Below are positions 34,296-45,324 of a stretch of DNA of 64,000 nucleotides, piece after piece. Below the pieces are notes generated by a model. That model had not been told where the DNA came from. It worked only from the letters and a program-made list of their open reading frames with translations, and ran no database searches. Both the position numbers and the translations under genes were made by a program. The stretch lies in the NCBI GenBank assembly GCA_947628815.1, contig CANRBJ010000001.1:62001-126000 (forward strand), read 5' to 3'. Within the stretch, counting starts at the first letter, position 1, and each line of letters opens with the position of its first letter. Source of the DNA: an uncultured Clostridia bacterium (GTDB lineage Bacteria; Bacillota; Clostridia; TANB77; CAG-508).

Positions 34296-35108
34296 TTATT
34301 TTGTAATTACTAGCACTGTTTCTACTTTATCGAAGTCTACTGCTGGTTTTATTATAGCTGTTCTATTAACAATGTTGTCTGTATTTATAATAGACTCTAT
34401 TGTTCCTATTTTTATTCCTTTTGGGTATATTCCTCCCATTCCAGATGTTTCTATTATGTCTCCTGCAATTAAATTTGCATTTGTTGGAATATACGTTGCT
34501 TTTAGCTTTCTTGCTTCTTCAAGAGTTCCTTTACATACTAAGTTGTCTCTTGTAGTTGATAGTGTTGCACTTACTGTGCTTGCTGTATCTATTATTGTTT
34601 GTACTTTGGCTGTGTTATCTGTAACTGATATAACGTGACCTACTAAACCTTTTTCAGATATAACTGTCATGTTTATTTCAATTCCATCTTTTTTTCCTAT
34701 GTTTATAACGAAAATGTTACTATAGTTGCTGATATCTTTACTTATTATATAGGCAGCTTTTGTTGTATAATTGCTATAACTTTCGGTTAAATCTAAATAT
34801 TCTTTTAAGGTTGCGTTTTCTGATTTTATAATTTCAAATTCTCTAAGTGTTGTTTCCAGTTCTGTGTTTTTCTTTTTTAGTTCTTCATTTTCTTGTTGTA
34901 ATTTACTTATATCGGCAAAAAATGCTTGGTTTCCTGTTATTTTGTTTTTTAAATATGTAAGACCGTTTTGTACTGGCATAACAACAGATGAAACCACATT
35001 TTCTATATAAGATAGATTTTCTACATTCATATTTGAAATAAATACTAATGCTATTAATATAATTATTGTTATAATAATTCCAACTATGCTTGTCTTTTTC
35101 TTATACAT
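34296..35108 (-). CDS. mreC: rod shape-determining protein MreC
   Basis: TM + coiled coil + GLVGHVISV, GDIIETSGMGGIYPKGIKIGTI. Confidence 0.92.
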   Translation of the reverse strand: MYKKKTSIVGIIITIIILIALVFISNMNVENLSYIENVVSSVVMPVQNGLTYLKNKITGNQAFFADISKLQQENEELKKKNTELETTLREFEIIKSENATLKEYLDLTESYSNYTTKAAYIISKDISNYSNIFVINIGKKDGIEINMTVISEKGLVGHVISVTDNTAKVQTIIDTASTVSATLSTTRDNLVCKGTLEEARKLKATYIPTNANLIAGDIIETSGMGGIYPKGIKIGTIESIINTDNIVNRTAIIKPAVDFDKVETVLVITK

Positions 35109-35125
35109 TTTTGCCTCCTTGTTTT

Positions 35126-36157
35126 TTATCTTCTTTTTCGTGCATTAATTAATACGACTTTTAAACGGTCTAAATCTTCTAATGTTTTACCCGTTCCTTT
35201 TACAACACAATCTAGTGGGTCTTCTGCTACATATACTGGCATTCCTGTTTTTTGGCTTATTAGTTTATCTAGGTTTTTTATAAGTGCTCCTCCACCTGCA
35301 AGTACAATTCCTTTTTCCATAATGTCTGATGCAAGTTCTGGTGGTGTTTTTTCTAAGGTTAATTTTACTATTTCTATTATTTCACTTATTGATTCTTCCA
35401 TTGCACTTTGTATTTGTTCTGATGTGATTTTTATGTTTCGTGGAAGTCCTGTTGTTAGGTCTCGCCCTCTTACTTCTTTTGTTGTCTCACTCATTAATGG
35501 TAATGCACATCCTATTTCCTTTTTTATATCTTCTGCTGTGGTTTCTCCTATGCTTAAATTCATTTCTTTTTTTACATAATTTACTATATCTTCATCTAAT
35601 TCGTCTCCTGCTACTCTAAGCGAATGACTTACTACTATGCCCCCAAGTGATACAACTGCAACTTCTGTTGTTCCTCCTCCTATATCTACTATTATGTTTC
35701 CACTTGGTTCTCCTACATCTAGGTTCGCTCCAATTGCTGCTGCCATTGGTTCTTCTATTAAATAAACTTCTCTTGCTCCTGCTTGTAGTACAGATTCTTC
35801 TACTGCTCTTTCTTCTACTTCTGTAATTCCAGATGGAACTCCTACTACTACTCTCGGTCTTCCTACGTTGTATCTTTTACATACTTTTGAAATAATGTTT
35901 TTTAGCATTAATTGTGTTGCTGTAAAGTCTGCTATTACTCCATCTTTTAGAGGTCTTACTGCTTTTATTTGCTCTGGTGTTCTTCCTAGCATTTCTTTTG
36001 CTTCTAGTCCTGTTGCAACTATTCCTCCTGTTTTTCTATTTATGGCTACTACAGATGGCTCTTTAACTACAATGCCTTTTCCTTTTAAGGTTACGAGCAT
36101 ATTTGCTGTTCCTAAGTCTATTCCTATATCTTTACCACCAAAATTAAATAATTTCAT
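35126..36157 (-). CDS. mreB: rod shape-determining protein MreB
   Basis: [34 protein letters not shown]. Confidence 0.97.
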   Translation of the reverse strand: MKLFNFGGKDIGIDLGTANMLVTLKGKGIVVKEPSVVAINRKTGGIVATGLEAKEMLGRTPEQIKAVRPLKDGVIADFTATQLMLKNIISKVCKRYNVGRPRVVVGVPSGITEVEERAVEESVLQAGAREVYLIEEPMAAAIGANLDVGEPSGNIIVDIGGGTTEVAVVSLGGIVVSHSLRVAGDELDEDIVNYVKKEMNLSIGETTAEDIKKEIGCALPLMSETTKEVRGRDLTTGLPRNIKITSEQIQSAMEESISEIIEIVKLTLEKTPPELASDIMEKGIVLAGGGALIKNLDKLISQKTGMPVYVAEDPLDCVVKGTGKTLEDLDRLKVVLINARKRR

Positions 36158-36161
36158 ATTC

Positions 36162-36909
36162 TTATTTCTCCTTTTTTATTTGCATATTATAATTTCGCGG
36201 ACGAAGAGCTGAGGCAAATCTATTAAATCCTATTATTACATGATCTTGTAAATTAATTCCTAGTACATCCGCACATTCTTGCACTCTTTCGGTTATTCTA
36301 TAATCGTCTCCACTTGGACGTGGATTTCCACTTGGATGATTATGTACTAATATAATATTTGCTGCTCCCATTTTTACTGGTTCTTGTAGAATAAATTTTG
36401 GTTCAAGTGATGCAAAATTTGTACCTCCGAGTAGCTATATCAATGATTTTTATTACAACGTTTTTTGAATCTAATATTAATAGTTTTGCTTTTTCTCGTT
36501 TTTCGTTTTGCATTTCTTTCATAAATAATGTTGCTACATCTTTTGTATCTTTAATCACTGTTTTTAATGAATCAACTGGTTTTGAAATTCTTTTTGCTAG
36601 TTCACAAGTTGCAAGTATTTGTATTGCTTTTACTTTTCCAATTCCTTTAATTTTTGTGAGTTCTTCTATTGTTAAATCTTGTAAGAATGTTAAATCGTTT
36701 TTGTTTGAACTTTGTCCTAGTTTTAGCACTTTTTGTGCTAAGCTAACTGATGTTTCTTCCTTCGTTCCACATTTTATGATTATAGCCAAAAGTTCTGAAT
36801 TTGATAACTTTTCTGCCCCATAAAATTCCATTTTTTCATATGGTCTCTCAGATTCTGGGAGTTGTTTCATTTTTATTTGCATTATATCTTCCTTTCTTTT
36901 AACCCCCAT
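36162..36909 (-). CDS. radC: RadC/JAB-domain DNA repair protein; one in-frame CGG
   Basis: IIDIAT-(CGGA)[41 protein letters not shown] after skipping C at 36429. Confidence 0.92.
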
Positions 36910-36928
36910 ATTTTAATTCTTCCCTATG

Positions 36929-37186
36929 CTAAATTTTTCTATAAATAAAAATAGCTATTGCAATTCCTATGATGCTTGCTATGTTTATTTTTAATTGTAA
37001 GGCAAATGTTAGTCTGATAATATTTAAGTCTAAAACAATTGGACTTGTAAGCCCAAAATCTTGTCCATAGGATAGCCACCATAAAAAATCAACTTTAGAT
37101 GCAAGTTCCCCAAGTAGCCCTCCTATTACTAATCCAGATAGAATAAATATAATCAAAATCCATATACTTTTATCCCTTACAGCCAT
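36929..37186 (-). CDS. DUF4321-like membrane protein
   Basis: 85-aa two-TM ORF downstream of radC position. Confidence 0.6.
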   Translation of the reverse strand: MAVRDKSIWILIIFILSGLVIGGLLGELASKVDFLWWLSYGQDFGLTSPIVLDLNIIRLTFALQLKINIASIIGIAIAIFIYRKI

Positions 37187-37526
37187 TTTTTCCTCCCAAT
37201 ATTACTTCATTTTTCTTTTGTTTGTTGGTTCCTTTTTTAATCTTATAGTATTATATATGTATATGTGTTTTTTTTCAAGTGCAATGCTGGGATTTTTTTA
37301 TTTTTTGTATTTTTTCTTTTATTTTTTATTGTTTTGTGATATTATCTTAGTACACTTTTTATTCTTTTTTAATATACTATATTGTTAAGATTTTAAGTAT
37401 TTCCAAAAATTGTTCGTTTTCATATAGAAAAAATTGTAGTATAATTGAATTAAGAATATTTAAGTTTTCTTTTTTACTTAGAGAAAATTTTATGGATTTT
37501 TATACGCGTTGGAGGTAATTGTATAA

Positions 37527-38157
37527 ATGAAAATAGAGAAACTAAATGATGATAAAATACGTATTACTTTGAATTTGGATGATTTAAAAGAGAATGATAT
37601 TGATTTTCATACTTTTATGTCTAATTCAATTGAGTCTCAAGAGTTGTTTTTACATATGCTAGATAAGGCTGAAAAAGAGGTTGGTTTTGTTACAGATGAT
37701 TACCGCATTATGATTGAGGCTTTGGCTATGTCTAATGGTAATTTTATTCTTACTGTAACAAGGCTTGAAGATGAGAAAATGAAGAATGTTTTTAAGAAGA
37801 AAAAGGTTAATATTAAAAGAAAATCTAGTTTAATTGATAATAAAAAATCTATTTATTGCTTTAATTCATTTGATGAATTTTGTGAGTTTTGTGGCTTTTT
37901 AAATGCTCATATTTTACGATATTTAGATGATTTTGCAAGTTCTGTTAGCTTGTATGAGTATTGTGGTAAATTTTATTTGGTTTTGAGTAATATACATATG
38001 AATGTGAATTTGCTTAAGTCTTTTTGTGCTGCTATTAGCGAATTTGCATCTTTTGTTCCAAATGCTCGGATTGTTTGAAAGTAAACTTTTAGAGTATGGT
38101 AAATTGGTTATGAAGGATCGTGCAATTGATATTTGCATTAAGCATTTTTGTTCGTAG
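37527..38157 (+). CDS. mecA: MecA-like adaptor protein; one in-frame CGG
   Basis: MKIEKLNDDKIRITLNLDDLKENDIDFHTFM; GCT-CGGA-TTG at 38067-38069 restores NAGLFESKLLEYGKLVMKDRAIDICIKHFCS. Confidence 0.85.
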
Positions 38158-38202
38158 GTGTGATTTAATTGTATAAAAAATACTGGCTTTTATATTTACA
38201 AA

Positions 38203-38231
38203 ATACCCACTAATAATGATTAGTGGGTAAG
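38203..38231. terminator. bidirectional terminator between convergent mecA and M23 genes
   Basis: TACCCACTAAT-AATG-ATTAGTGGGTA hairpin. Confidence 0.7.
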
Positions 38232-38239
38232 TTTTTATA

Positions 38240-39226
38240 TTAATATAAATAATTTTGTGGATTTTGTGCTATTCCATTTACTCGTATTTCTAAATGTAGA
38301 TGATTTCCTGTTGAACGACCTGTACTTCCAACTGCTCCTATAACGTCTCCTTGTGATACTTTTTGACCTGCTTTTACATATAAGGCACTGCAGTGACCAT
38401 AGGCTGTTTCTATACCATTTCCATGTGAAATAACTATGTAATTTCCATATCCTTTGCTTTGACCTGATGTAACAACGGTTCCGCCTGCTGCTGCTTTTAT
38501 TGGTGTTCCTTTTGGTGCTGCTATATCTAAGCCTTTATGTGTTGTTCCCCATCTACTACCATATCTTGAACTGATTGTTCCTGATATTGGTCGTATTAAA
38601 TTTATTCCTAATGCTACTTTTTTATTTGTGCTATTATATCCTGTTGCATATCTAACAGAGGTTTGAGTTGTTTTTGTAGTTGTTGTTTCTACTTTTTCAT
38701 ATAGTTTAGATATAACTTCTTCTTTTGCTACGACATCTTTTGCTTCAACTTCATATTTTTCTAATATGCTTAAGTCTTCTTTGTTTGCACTGTTTTTTTC
38801 TTTTAATTCATTTATGGCTTGTTCTGCTTCTTCAAATGTAGCAACATATAGTTTTTCTTCACCTTCATCTAATATTGCATAATATTTATAGTATGGTGTT
38901 CCTGAACTTTTTATTGTTTCAAATATTTCTGTATCATTTTCTTGTATGTCTTTTTTTAACAAGCATAGTTTATATTCTGGTAAATTATCTACTTGAACAA
39001 ATGCAATGTTCTTTCCATCTCCATTTTCAATATAATTATTTATTTGCTCTTGTAGTTCACTTTTGTTTTTTGTGTGACCTATTAGTTCTCCATTTAATGA
39101 AACACTATATGTTGGTTTATAAATTACCGCTACTGCTCCTATTATTAAACAACTTGCTATAACTGTTAGAGATACAAATTTTATCCATGTTCGTATATAT
39201 ATGAATATTTTCTTTAGTATATTCAC
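38240..39226 (-). CDS. M23 peptidoglycan endopeptidase, membrane anchored
   Basis: SRYGSRWGTTHKGLDIAAPKGTPIKAAAGGTV, GHCSALYVKAGQKVSQGDVIG, GNHLHLEIR. Confidence 0.92.
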   Translation of the reverse strand: MNILKKIFIYIRTWIKFVSLTVIASCLIIGAVAVIYKPTYSVSLNGELIGHTKNKSELQEQINNYIENGDGKNIAFVQVDNLPEYKLCLLKKDIQENDTEIFETIKSSGTPYYKYYAILDEGEEKLYVATFEEAEQAINELKEKNSANKEDLSILEKYEVEAKDVVAKEEVISKLYEKVETTTTKTTQTSVRYATGYNSTNKKVALGINLIRPISGTISSRYGSRWGTTHKGLDIAAPKGTPIKAAAGGTVVTSGQSKGYGNYIVISHGNGIETAYGHCSALYVKAGQKVSQGDVIGAVGSTGRSTGNHLHLEIRVNGIAQNPQNYLY

Positions 39227-39442
39227 GCTTTTACACTCCTTATTTTTATTATACTGCTATTTTATATTAAGTATTTTTTTTGTACAATTGCTTTTTTGAG
39301 TTATTTTTTTTTCTGGTTTTAAATTATTTTGCATTATCTCTTTAATACTCTTTTTTTCTTCTTCTATCTTCAATTTGTAATATTTCTGTAATATTTTGTC
39401 GTGTTTCTAGGGGTTAGGGCAGTTTTTATTTTTTATAATTTT

Positions 39443-41722
39443 TTAAGAAATAATTTCAAGCCCCGCAAATTTTGCCATTAGGCGTTTATGTCCTACTTTA
39501 TCGAAGTTTAAGTCTACTTTTAAATCGTCTCCTTCTTGTTCTACATAGTTTATAGTTCCTTCTCCAAATTTTTTGTGGTATACTCGTATTCCTGCTTTAT
39601 AAGAAGATATGTCTACGGATGGTGCATTTTGTTTTTGGTTTAAAGAGTTTAGGAAACTTTCTGCTGTTCTAAATGCATATGTTGTATTTTTTACTTTTGG
39701 TATATATTGATTTTCCTGTAGCTTACTTGTTTTTACTGCTCCATATTTCCATGCGTGTGTTTCGTCTTCAAATGTGCTTTTTTTAGATTGTTCTATTTCT
39801 TCTAGTCCTTGTACATTATTTTCTGGTATTTCACTAATAAATCTAGACATTGCGTTGTAACTGGTTGAACCAAATATTGTTCTTCTTTTTGCGCATGTTA
39901 GGAATAAGTCGCTTTTTGCTCTTGTAATTCCTACATAGCAAAGTCTTCTTTCTTCTTCTAGTTCTTTTGGTTCTCCTATGGATTTGTAGCCCGGAAAGAT
40001 TCCCTCTTCCATTCCTACTAAAAATACTACTGGAAATTCTAGACCTTTTGCACTGTGTAGTGTCATTAGTGTTACGGAATCTTGGTTTTCATCTAAATTA
40101 TCTATGTCGCTTGCTAATGTAATTCCTTCTAGGAAATCTCCTAGCGTACTTTCTGCTTCTTGCTCTTCAAATTCTATTGCTACTGTTAAGAATTCTTCTA
40201 GGTTTTCTATTCTATTTTCTGCTTCAACTGTGTTTTCTTGCTCTAATGCTTTTATATAGCCTGTTTTTGTTAATGTTTCTTTTATTAATTCTGATATTTC
40301 TAGTTTCGTTTCTAGCGCTTTTAGTTCTTCTATTGTTTGTATGAATTCTCTTGAATTTGCGTATACTCGGTTTAAACCATATTCTTCTGAGTGTTTTATA
40401 ACTTCATACATTGATATGTTGTTCTGACTTGCTATTTGTGAAATGTTATCAAGACTGGTTTTTCCTATTCCTCTTTTTGGTTCGTTTATTATTCTTGTTA
40501 GGCTTAGGTTGTCGTTTGTATTATGGATTAGCCTTAGGTATGCTATTATGTCTTTTATTTCTTTTCGTTCGTAGAATTTTAGTCCTCCTATTATTCTATA
40601 TGGTATGTCTTCTCTTACTAGTATTTCTTCTATTGCGCGTGATTGGGTGTTCATTCTATATAATATTGCAAAGTCTGAGTAATTGTCGAATTTTTCTCTT
40701 TTTAAATAACGGATTTGTTCTACAATGAATCTTGCTTCATCATATTCGTCTTCTGCTTGGTGTATTTGTGGTAATTCTCCTGTTTCGTTCTGGGTCCATA
40801 ATTTTTTATCATATTTTGTTTCATTGTTTTTTATTACTGCGTTTGCTACATCTAGTATGCTTTTGGTGCATCTGTAATTTTGCTCTAGTTTGATTATTTT
40901 TGTTCCTGGAAAGTCTTTTTCAAAGTTTAGTATGTTTTGTATGTCTGCTCCTCTAAATGAGTATATTCCTTGGTCATTATCGCCTACTACTGTTATGTTT
41001 CCATATCTTGCTGCAAGTAGCGATACTAGCATAAATTGCGCTTTGTTTGTGTCTTGGTATTCGTCTACTAGAATGTATTTGAATTTTTCTGAATAGTTTT
41101 CTAGTACATCAGGGTTTTCGGTTAGTATTTTTATTGTGAAATTTATTATATCATCAAAATCTATTGCGTTATTTTCTTTTAGTCGTTTTTGATATAGTTC
41201 ATATACAGAGCCTATTTTTTCTTTTCTAAAGTCTCCGTTTGCACGAGCAAGGTATGTGTGTGGTTCTAACATTTCATTTTTTGCATTGCTTATTTCAAAT
41301 TGTATGGTTCTATCTGTAAACATTTTGTCATCAATGTTTAGTTCTTTTAAACAGTTTTTTATCATTGTTCTTTGGTCACCTGTATCAAATATTACAAATG
41401 ATTTTTCAAAACCTATTCTATCTATGTATCTTCTTAGTATTCGTACACATATTGCATGGAATGTTCCTATCCACATATCTCGTGCTACTTCTCCTACTAG
41501 TTTTTCAACTCTTTCTTTCATTTCGTTTGCTGCTTTATTTGTAAATGTTATTGCTAGTATGTTCCATGGTTTTACGTTTTTTTCTTGTATTAAATATGCT
41601 ATTTTATGTGTTAATACTTTTGTTTTTCCACTTCCTGCTCCTGCTATTACTAAGCTTGGCCCTTCGTAATTTACAACTGCTTCGTATTGTTTATCGTTTA
41701 ATCCTTCTAATATTTCTTGCAT
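39443..41722 (-). CDS. pcrA: ATP-dependent DNA helicase PcrA/UvrD
   Basis: LNDKQYEAVVNYEGPSLVIAGAGSGKTKVLTHKIAYLI; GDNDQGIYSFRGAD; TLHSAKGLEFPVVF. Confidence 0.96.
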   Translation of the reverse strand: MQEILEGLNDKQYEAVVNYEGPSLVIAGAGSGKTKVLTHKIAYLIQEKNVKPWNILAITFTNKAANEMKERVEKLVGEVARDMWIGTFHAICVRILRRYIDRIGFEKSFVIFDTGDQRTMIKNCLKELNIDDKMFTDRTIQFEISNAKNEMLEPHTYLARANGDFRKEKIGSVYELYQKRLKENNAIDFDDIINFTIKILTENPDVLENYSEKFKYILVDEYQDTNKAQFMLVSLLAARYGNITVVGDNDQGIYSFRGADIQNILNFEKDFPGTKIIKLEQNYRCTKSILDVANAVIKNNETKYDKKLWTQNETGELPQIHQAEDEYDEARFIVEQIRYLKREKFDNYSDFAILYRMNTQSRAIEEILVREDIPYRIIGGLKFYERKEIKDIIAYLRLIHNTNDNLSLTRIINEPKRGIGKTSLDNISQIASQNNISMYEVIKHSEEYGLNRVYANSREFIQTIEELKALETKLEISELIKETLTKTGYIKALEQENTVEAENRIENLEEFLTVAIEFEEQEAESTLGDFLEGITLASDIDNLDENQDSVTLMTLHSAKGLEFPVVFLVGMEEGIFPGYKSIGEPKELEEERRLCYVGITRAKSDLFLTCAKRRTIFGSTSYNAMSRFISEIPENNVQGLEEIEQSKKSTFEDETHAWKYGAVKTSKLQENQYIPKVKNTTYAFRTAESFLNSLNQKQNAPSVDISSYKAGIRVYHKKFGEGTINYVEQEGDDLKVDLNFDKVGHKRLMAKFAGLEIIS

Positions 41723-41749
41723 CTTTTTCCTCCTATTAACCTACTATAT

Positions 41750-44700
41750 TTATGATTTTGCAAGTTTCATAGATAATAGTTTTGATATTCCATTTTCTTG
41801 CATTGTTATACCATAAACTGTATCTGCTGCTTCCATTGTTCCTTTTCTGTGAGTTATTACTAAGAATTGTGTAGCGCCTGCAAATTTTTTTAAGTAGTCT
41901 GCATAGCGGTAAACATTTACATCATCTAGTGCTGCTTCTATTTCGTCTAGTACACAAAATGGTGCGGGATTTATTTTTAGTATTGCAAATAATAGTGCTA
42001 TAGCTGTAAATGCTTTTTCCCCTCCAGATAGCAATGTCATGTTTTGTAATTTTTTTCCTGGTGGTTGTACTTGTATTTCTATTCCGCATTCTAGTATATT
42101 TTCAGTATCTGTTAGGATTAACTCAGCTTTTCCTCCTCCAAATAGTTCTCTAAATACTTCTCCAAAGTTTTTGTTAATTATATTAAATTTTTCTTCAAAT
42201 TGTTCTTTCATTACTGTTGTCATATCACTAATTACTTTTTTTAGCTTGTTCATTGCAGTTTCTAAGTCTACTCTTTGTTCACACATGAAATCGTATCTTT
42301 CTTTGGTTTGTTTGTATTCTTCTATTGAATCTATATTTATGCTTCCTAAGTTTTTTATTTGGTTTCTTAATGAATTTACTTTTTTTGTGGTTTCTGCTAC
42401 GTTTATTGGCTTTTCAAATTCTTTTGCAGCATTTGGTGTTATTTCGTATTCTTCCCACATTTTATTTATTACGTCTTCTATATCTTGCTCTAGCTTTGTT
42501 TTCTTTACATCAATTTTTACAAGTTGTGCTTTTAAGTCTTCTATTACATTAAATTGTGATAAAATTTCTTCTTCTATTTTTGTTTGCTTTTCGCTTTTTT
42601 TGGTTCTTTCATTTTTTAGGTCTTCTATTTTTTCATCACTTGTTGAAACTTTTTGTTTTATTTCTTCAATTTGCTCTTTATATTCTTGTAATGACATTTT
42701 TAAGTTTTTGTTATCTTGTTTTATGCTTTCAATTTGCTTTTGTTTGTTTTCTATACTTATACTACAGTTTTCTATATCTGTGTTAATTCTTTCTACCATT
42801 TCATCAATTGATGTTTCACTTTCATCAAAAGATGATACAGATATTTTTAAATTGGTTATATCAAAGTTTAAGTCATCTATGTATTTTTGATTATCTTTGT
42901 TTAAAATAGCGTATTGTTCTATTTCAGAATTTAACTTTGTATTTTCTTCTAACAATACCTCTACTTCTTTTTGCTTTTCTTCCTTTTCCTTTAGCATAAC
43001 TACTTTGTTTTTTGTAATTTCATCTTGCTCACTACGCAATTTCTCTAAACGAGTTTGTAGTTTAGCTATATTCTCTTCTACTGCAAGTAATTTTTGTTTA
43101 TCTGTTGCATATACAATATCTATTTCTTGAAGTTCTTTTCCTAGAGCTTCTACTTTTTGTAATACATCTTGTATTCCTTCTTCATATTGTTTTTTTTGTT
43201 TCTTTTCTTCTTCTATTTTTTTTGCAATATTTTTTAATTCTTTTTCTAATTCTTCAATTTCTCTCGCTCTTCCTAAAATATTGACTGTTTTTTGGTTAAC
43301 GGAACCTCCTGTAATTCCTCCTGATGGGTTTATTATATCTCCTTTTAGAGTTACTATTTTAAAGCTATAATGGTTTTGCTTTGCAAGTTTAATTGCGTTT
43401 TCCATATCATCTACAATAACAGTTCTTCCTAATAAATTATCTATTATTTCTATATATTTTTTATTTGTTTTTATTAGGCTAGATGCAATTCCAATTACGC
43501 CATTTATGCCTTTATCATTTATTTTTTCAAGTTTCTTTCCTTTTACTGATGTAATTGGTAGGAATGTTGCTCTTCCTAAATTATTAGTTCTTAAATATTC
43601 TACTAGTTTTTTTGCATCTTCTTCTGTATCTGTTACTATGTTTTGTAGAGCACTACCTAATGCCATTTCTATTGCTGTTTCATATTGCTTATCTACTTTA
43701 ATTAAGTTGCTTAATACGCCATTCATACCTTTAGAAAGGCTAGCATTTTTTTCGCAGTCTAGTAATAGTGCTTTTACACTTCTTATATATCCTTCTTTTT
43801 CTCTTTCGGTTTCTCCGCAAAAATTTTAGCCTAGAAGATTTTATTCTTTCTTCTGTTTCTAGTGTATTTATGTTTGAATTATATTTTTTCATTTTTTCTT
43901 CATGCTCTATTTTTTTTGCATTCATTTCTTTTAATGATTTAGCTATGTCATTTCTTTTTTTCTCTATTTCATTAAATGTTTTTGCAATTTCTTCTTTTGT
44001 AATTCTAGTGCTATCTAATTCAGAAATTGCCATTTGTATTTCGTTTTTTAGAGTTTTGCTTCTTTTTTCATCATTTTCTAAGTTTACTTCTATAGTATTA
44101 ATTTCAGCGTTTTTTTCGTACTTTTGGTCTGTATTTTTTTCTACTTGTGCCTTTTTTTCTTCTATTTCTAGTTCCTTAGATGATAATTTTTTGGTTAGTT
44201 CTTCTAATGCTTTTTCTTTTTCATCTAATTCTTTTTGAAATTTTTCTTTATTTGCAAAAAGGCTTGTTTTCTTTTCTATTTTAGATGTTTTTTCTTCTTC
44301 TAATTCTTGAATACGCACTTTACTTTGGTTTATTTCTTCTTCATAACGCATACAATTTTCCTCATTATTTGCAATTCTTTCGTTTGCAACGTTTATGTTA
44401 GAATTAATTTGTTCAATTTGTTTGCCACTTTCAAAACCTAAATTTTGTGCTTTTTCTATTTCATCTGTAATATTTGTAATTTCTTGTTTTAATTTTTCTT
44501 TTAGTTCGTTTAATTCTGACATTTTTTGTTCAGCTTGCTCATTGTGTGATAATAGAATATCCTCATCATTTTTAATTTGTTCTAATTTTTCTTTATTGGT
44601 ATCTATGTTATGAAGAAATAAGCCTATTTCAATTCCTTTTAGTTCTTCCCTTAGGTCTAAAAACTTTCTTGCTTTTTCAGCTTGAATTTTTAGTGGTTCA

Positions 44701-45305
44701 ATACTTCCTTCTATTTCAGATAAAATATCGTTTATTCTTAACAGATTTAATTTTGTGTTTTCTAGTTTTTTTTCTGATTCTAATTTTCTAACACGATATT
44801 TTACAATTCCTGCCGCTTCTTCAAATATATGGCGTCTATCTTCAGATTTGTTACTAAGGATTTCATCAATTTTTCCTTGTCCAATAATACTATATCCGTC
44901 TTTTCCAATTCCTGTATCCATAAATAATTCTTGAACATCTTTTAGTCTACATGGTGTTTTATTAATGAAATATCCTGATTCTCCTGTTCTATAAATCTTT
45001 CTTGTAACAGTTACTTCATTATATTCAATTGGAAGTTTTCCATCTGTATTATCAAAAACAATTGAACTTTCCGCAAAACCTAAAGATTTCCTGTTTTGTG
45101 TTCCTGCAAATATAATATCTTCAGATTTTGAACCTCTTAAAGATTTCATACTTTGCTCACCAAGTACCCATCTTATGGCATCAGAAATATTACTTTTTCC
45201 AGATCCATTTGGTCCAATAACTGATGTAATTCCTGGCATAAATTCTAATATGGTTTTGTCTGCAAATGATTTAAATCCTTGCAATTCTAATCTCTTTAAG
45301 TACAT
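41750..45305 (-). CDS. smc: chromosome segregation protein SMC; one in-frame CGG
   Basis: MYLKRLELQGFKSFADKT, GPNGSGKSN, LSGGEKAFTAIALLFAI; halves join at TTG-CGGA-GAA 43815-43817 (RLKFLGETEREKEGYIRSVKALLLDCEKNASLSKGMNGVL). Confidence 0.95.
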
Positions 45306-45324
45306 TTGTTACCACCTTAATTTT

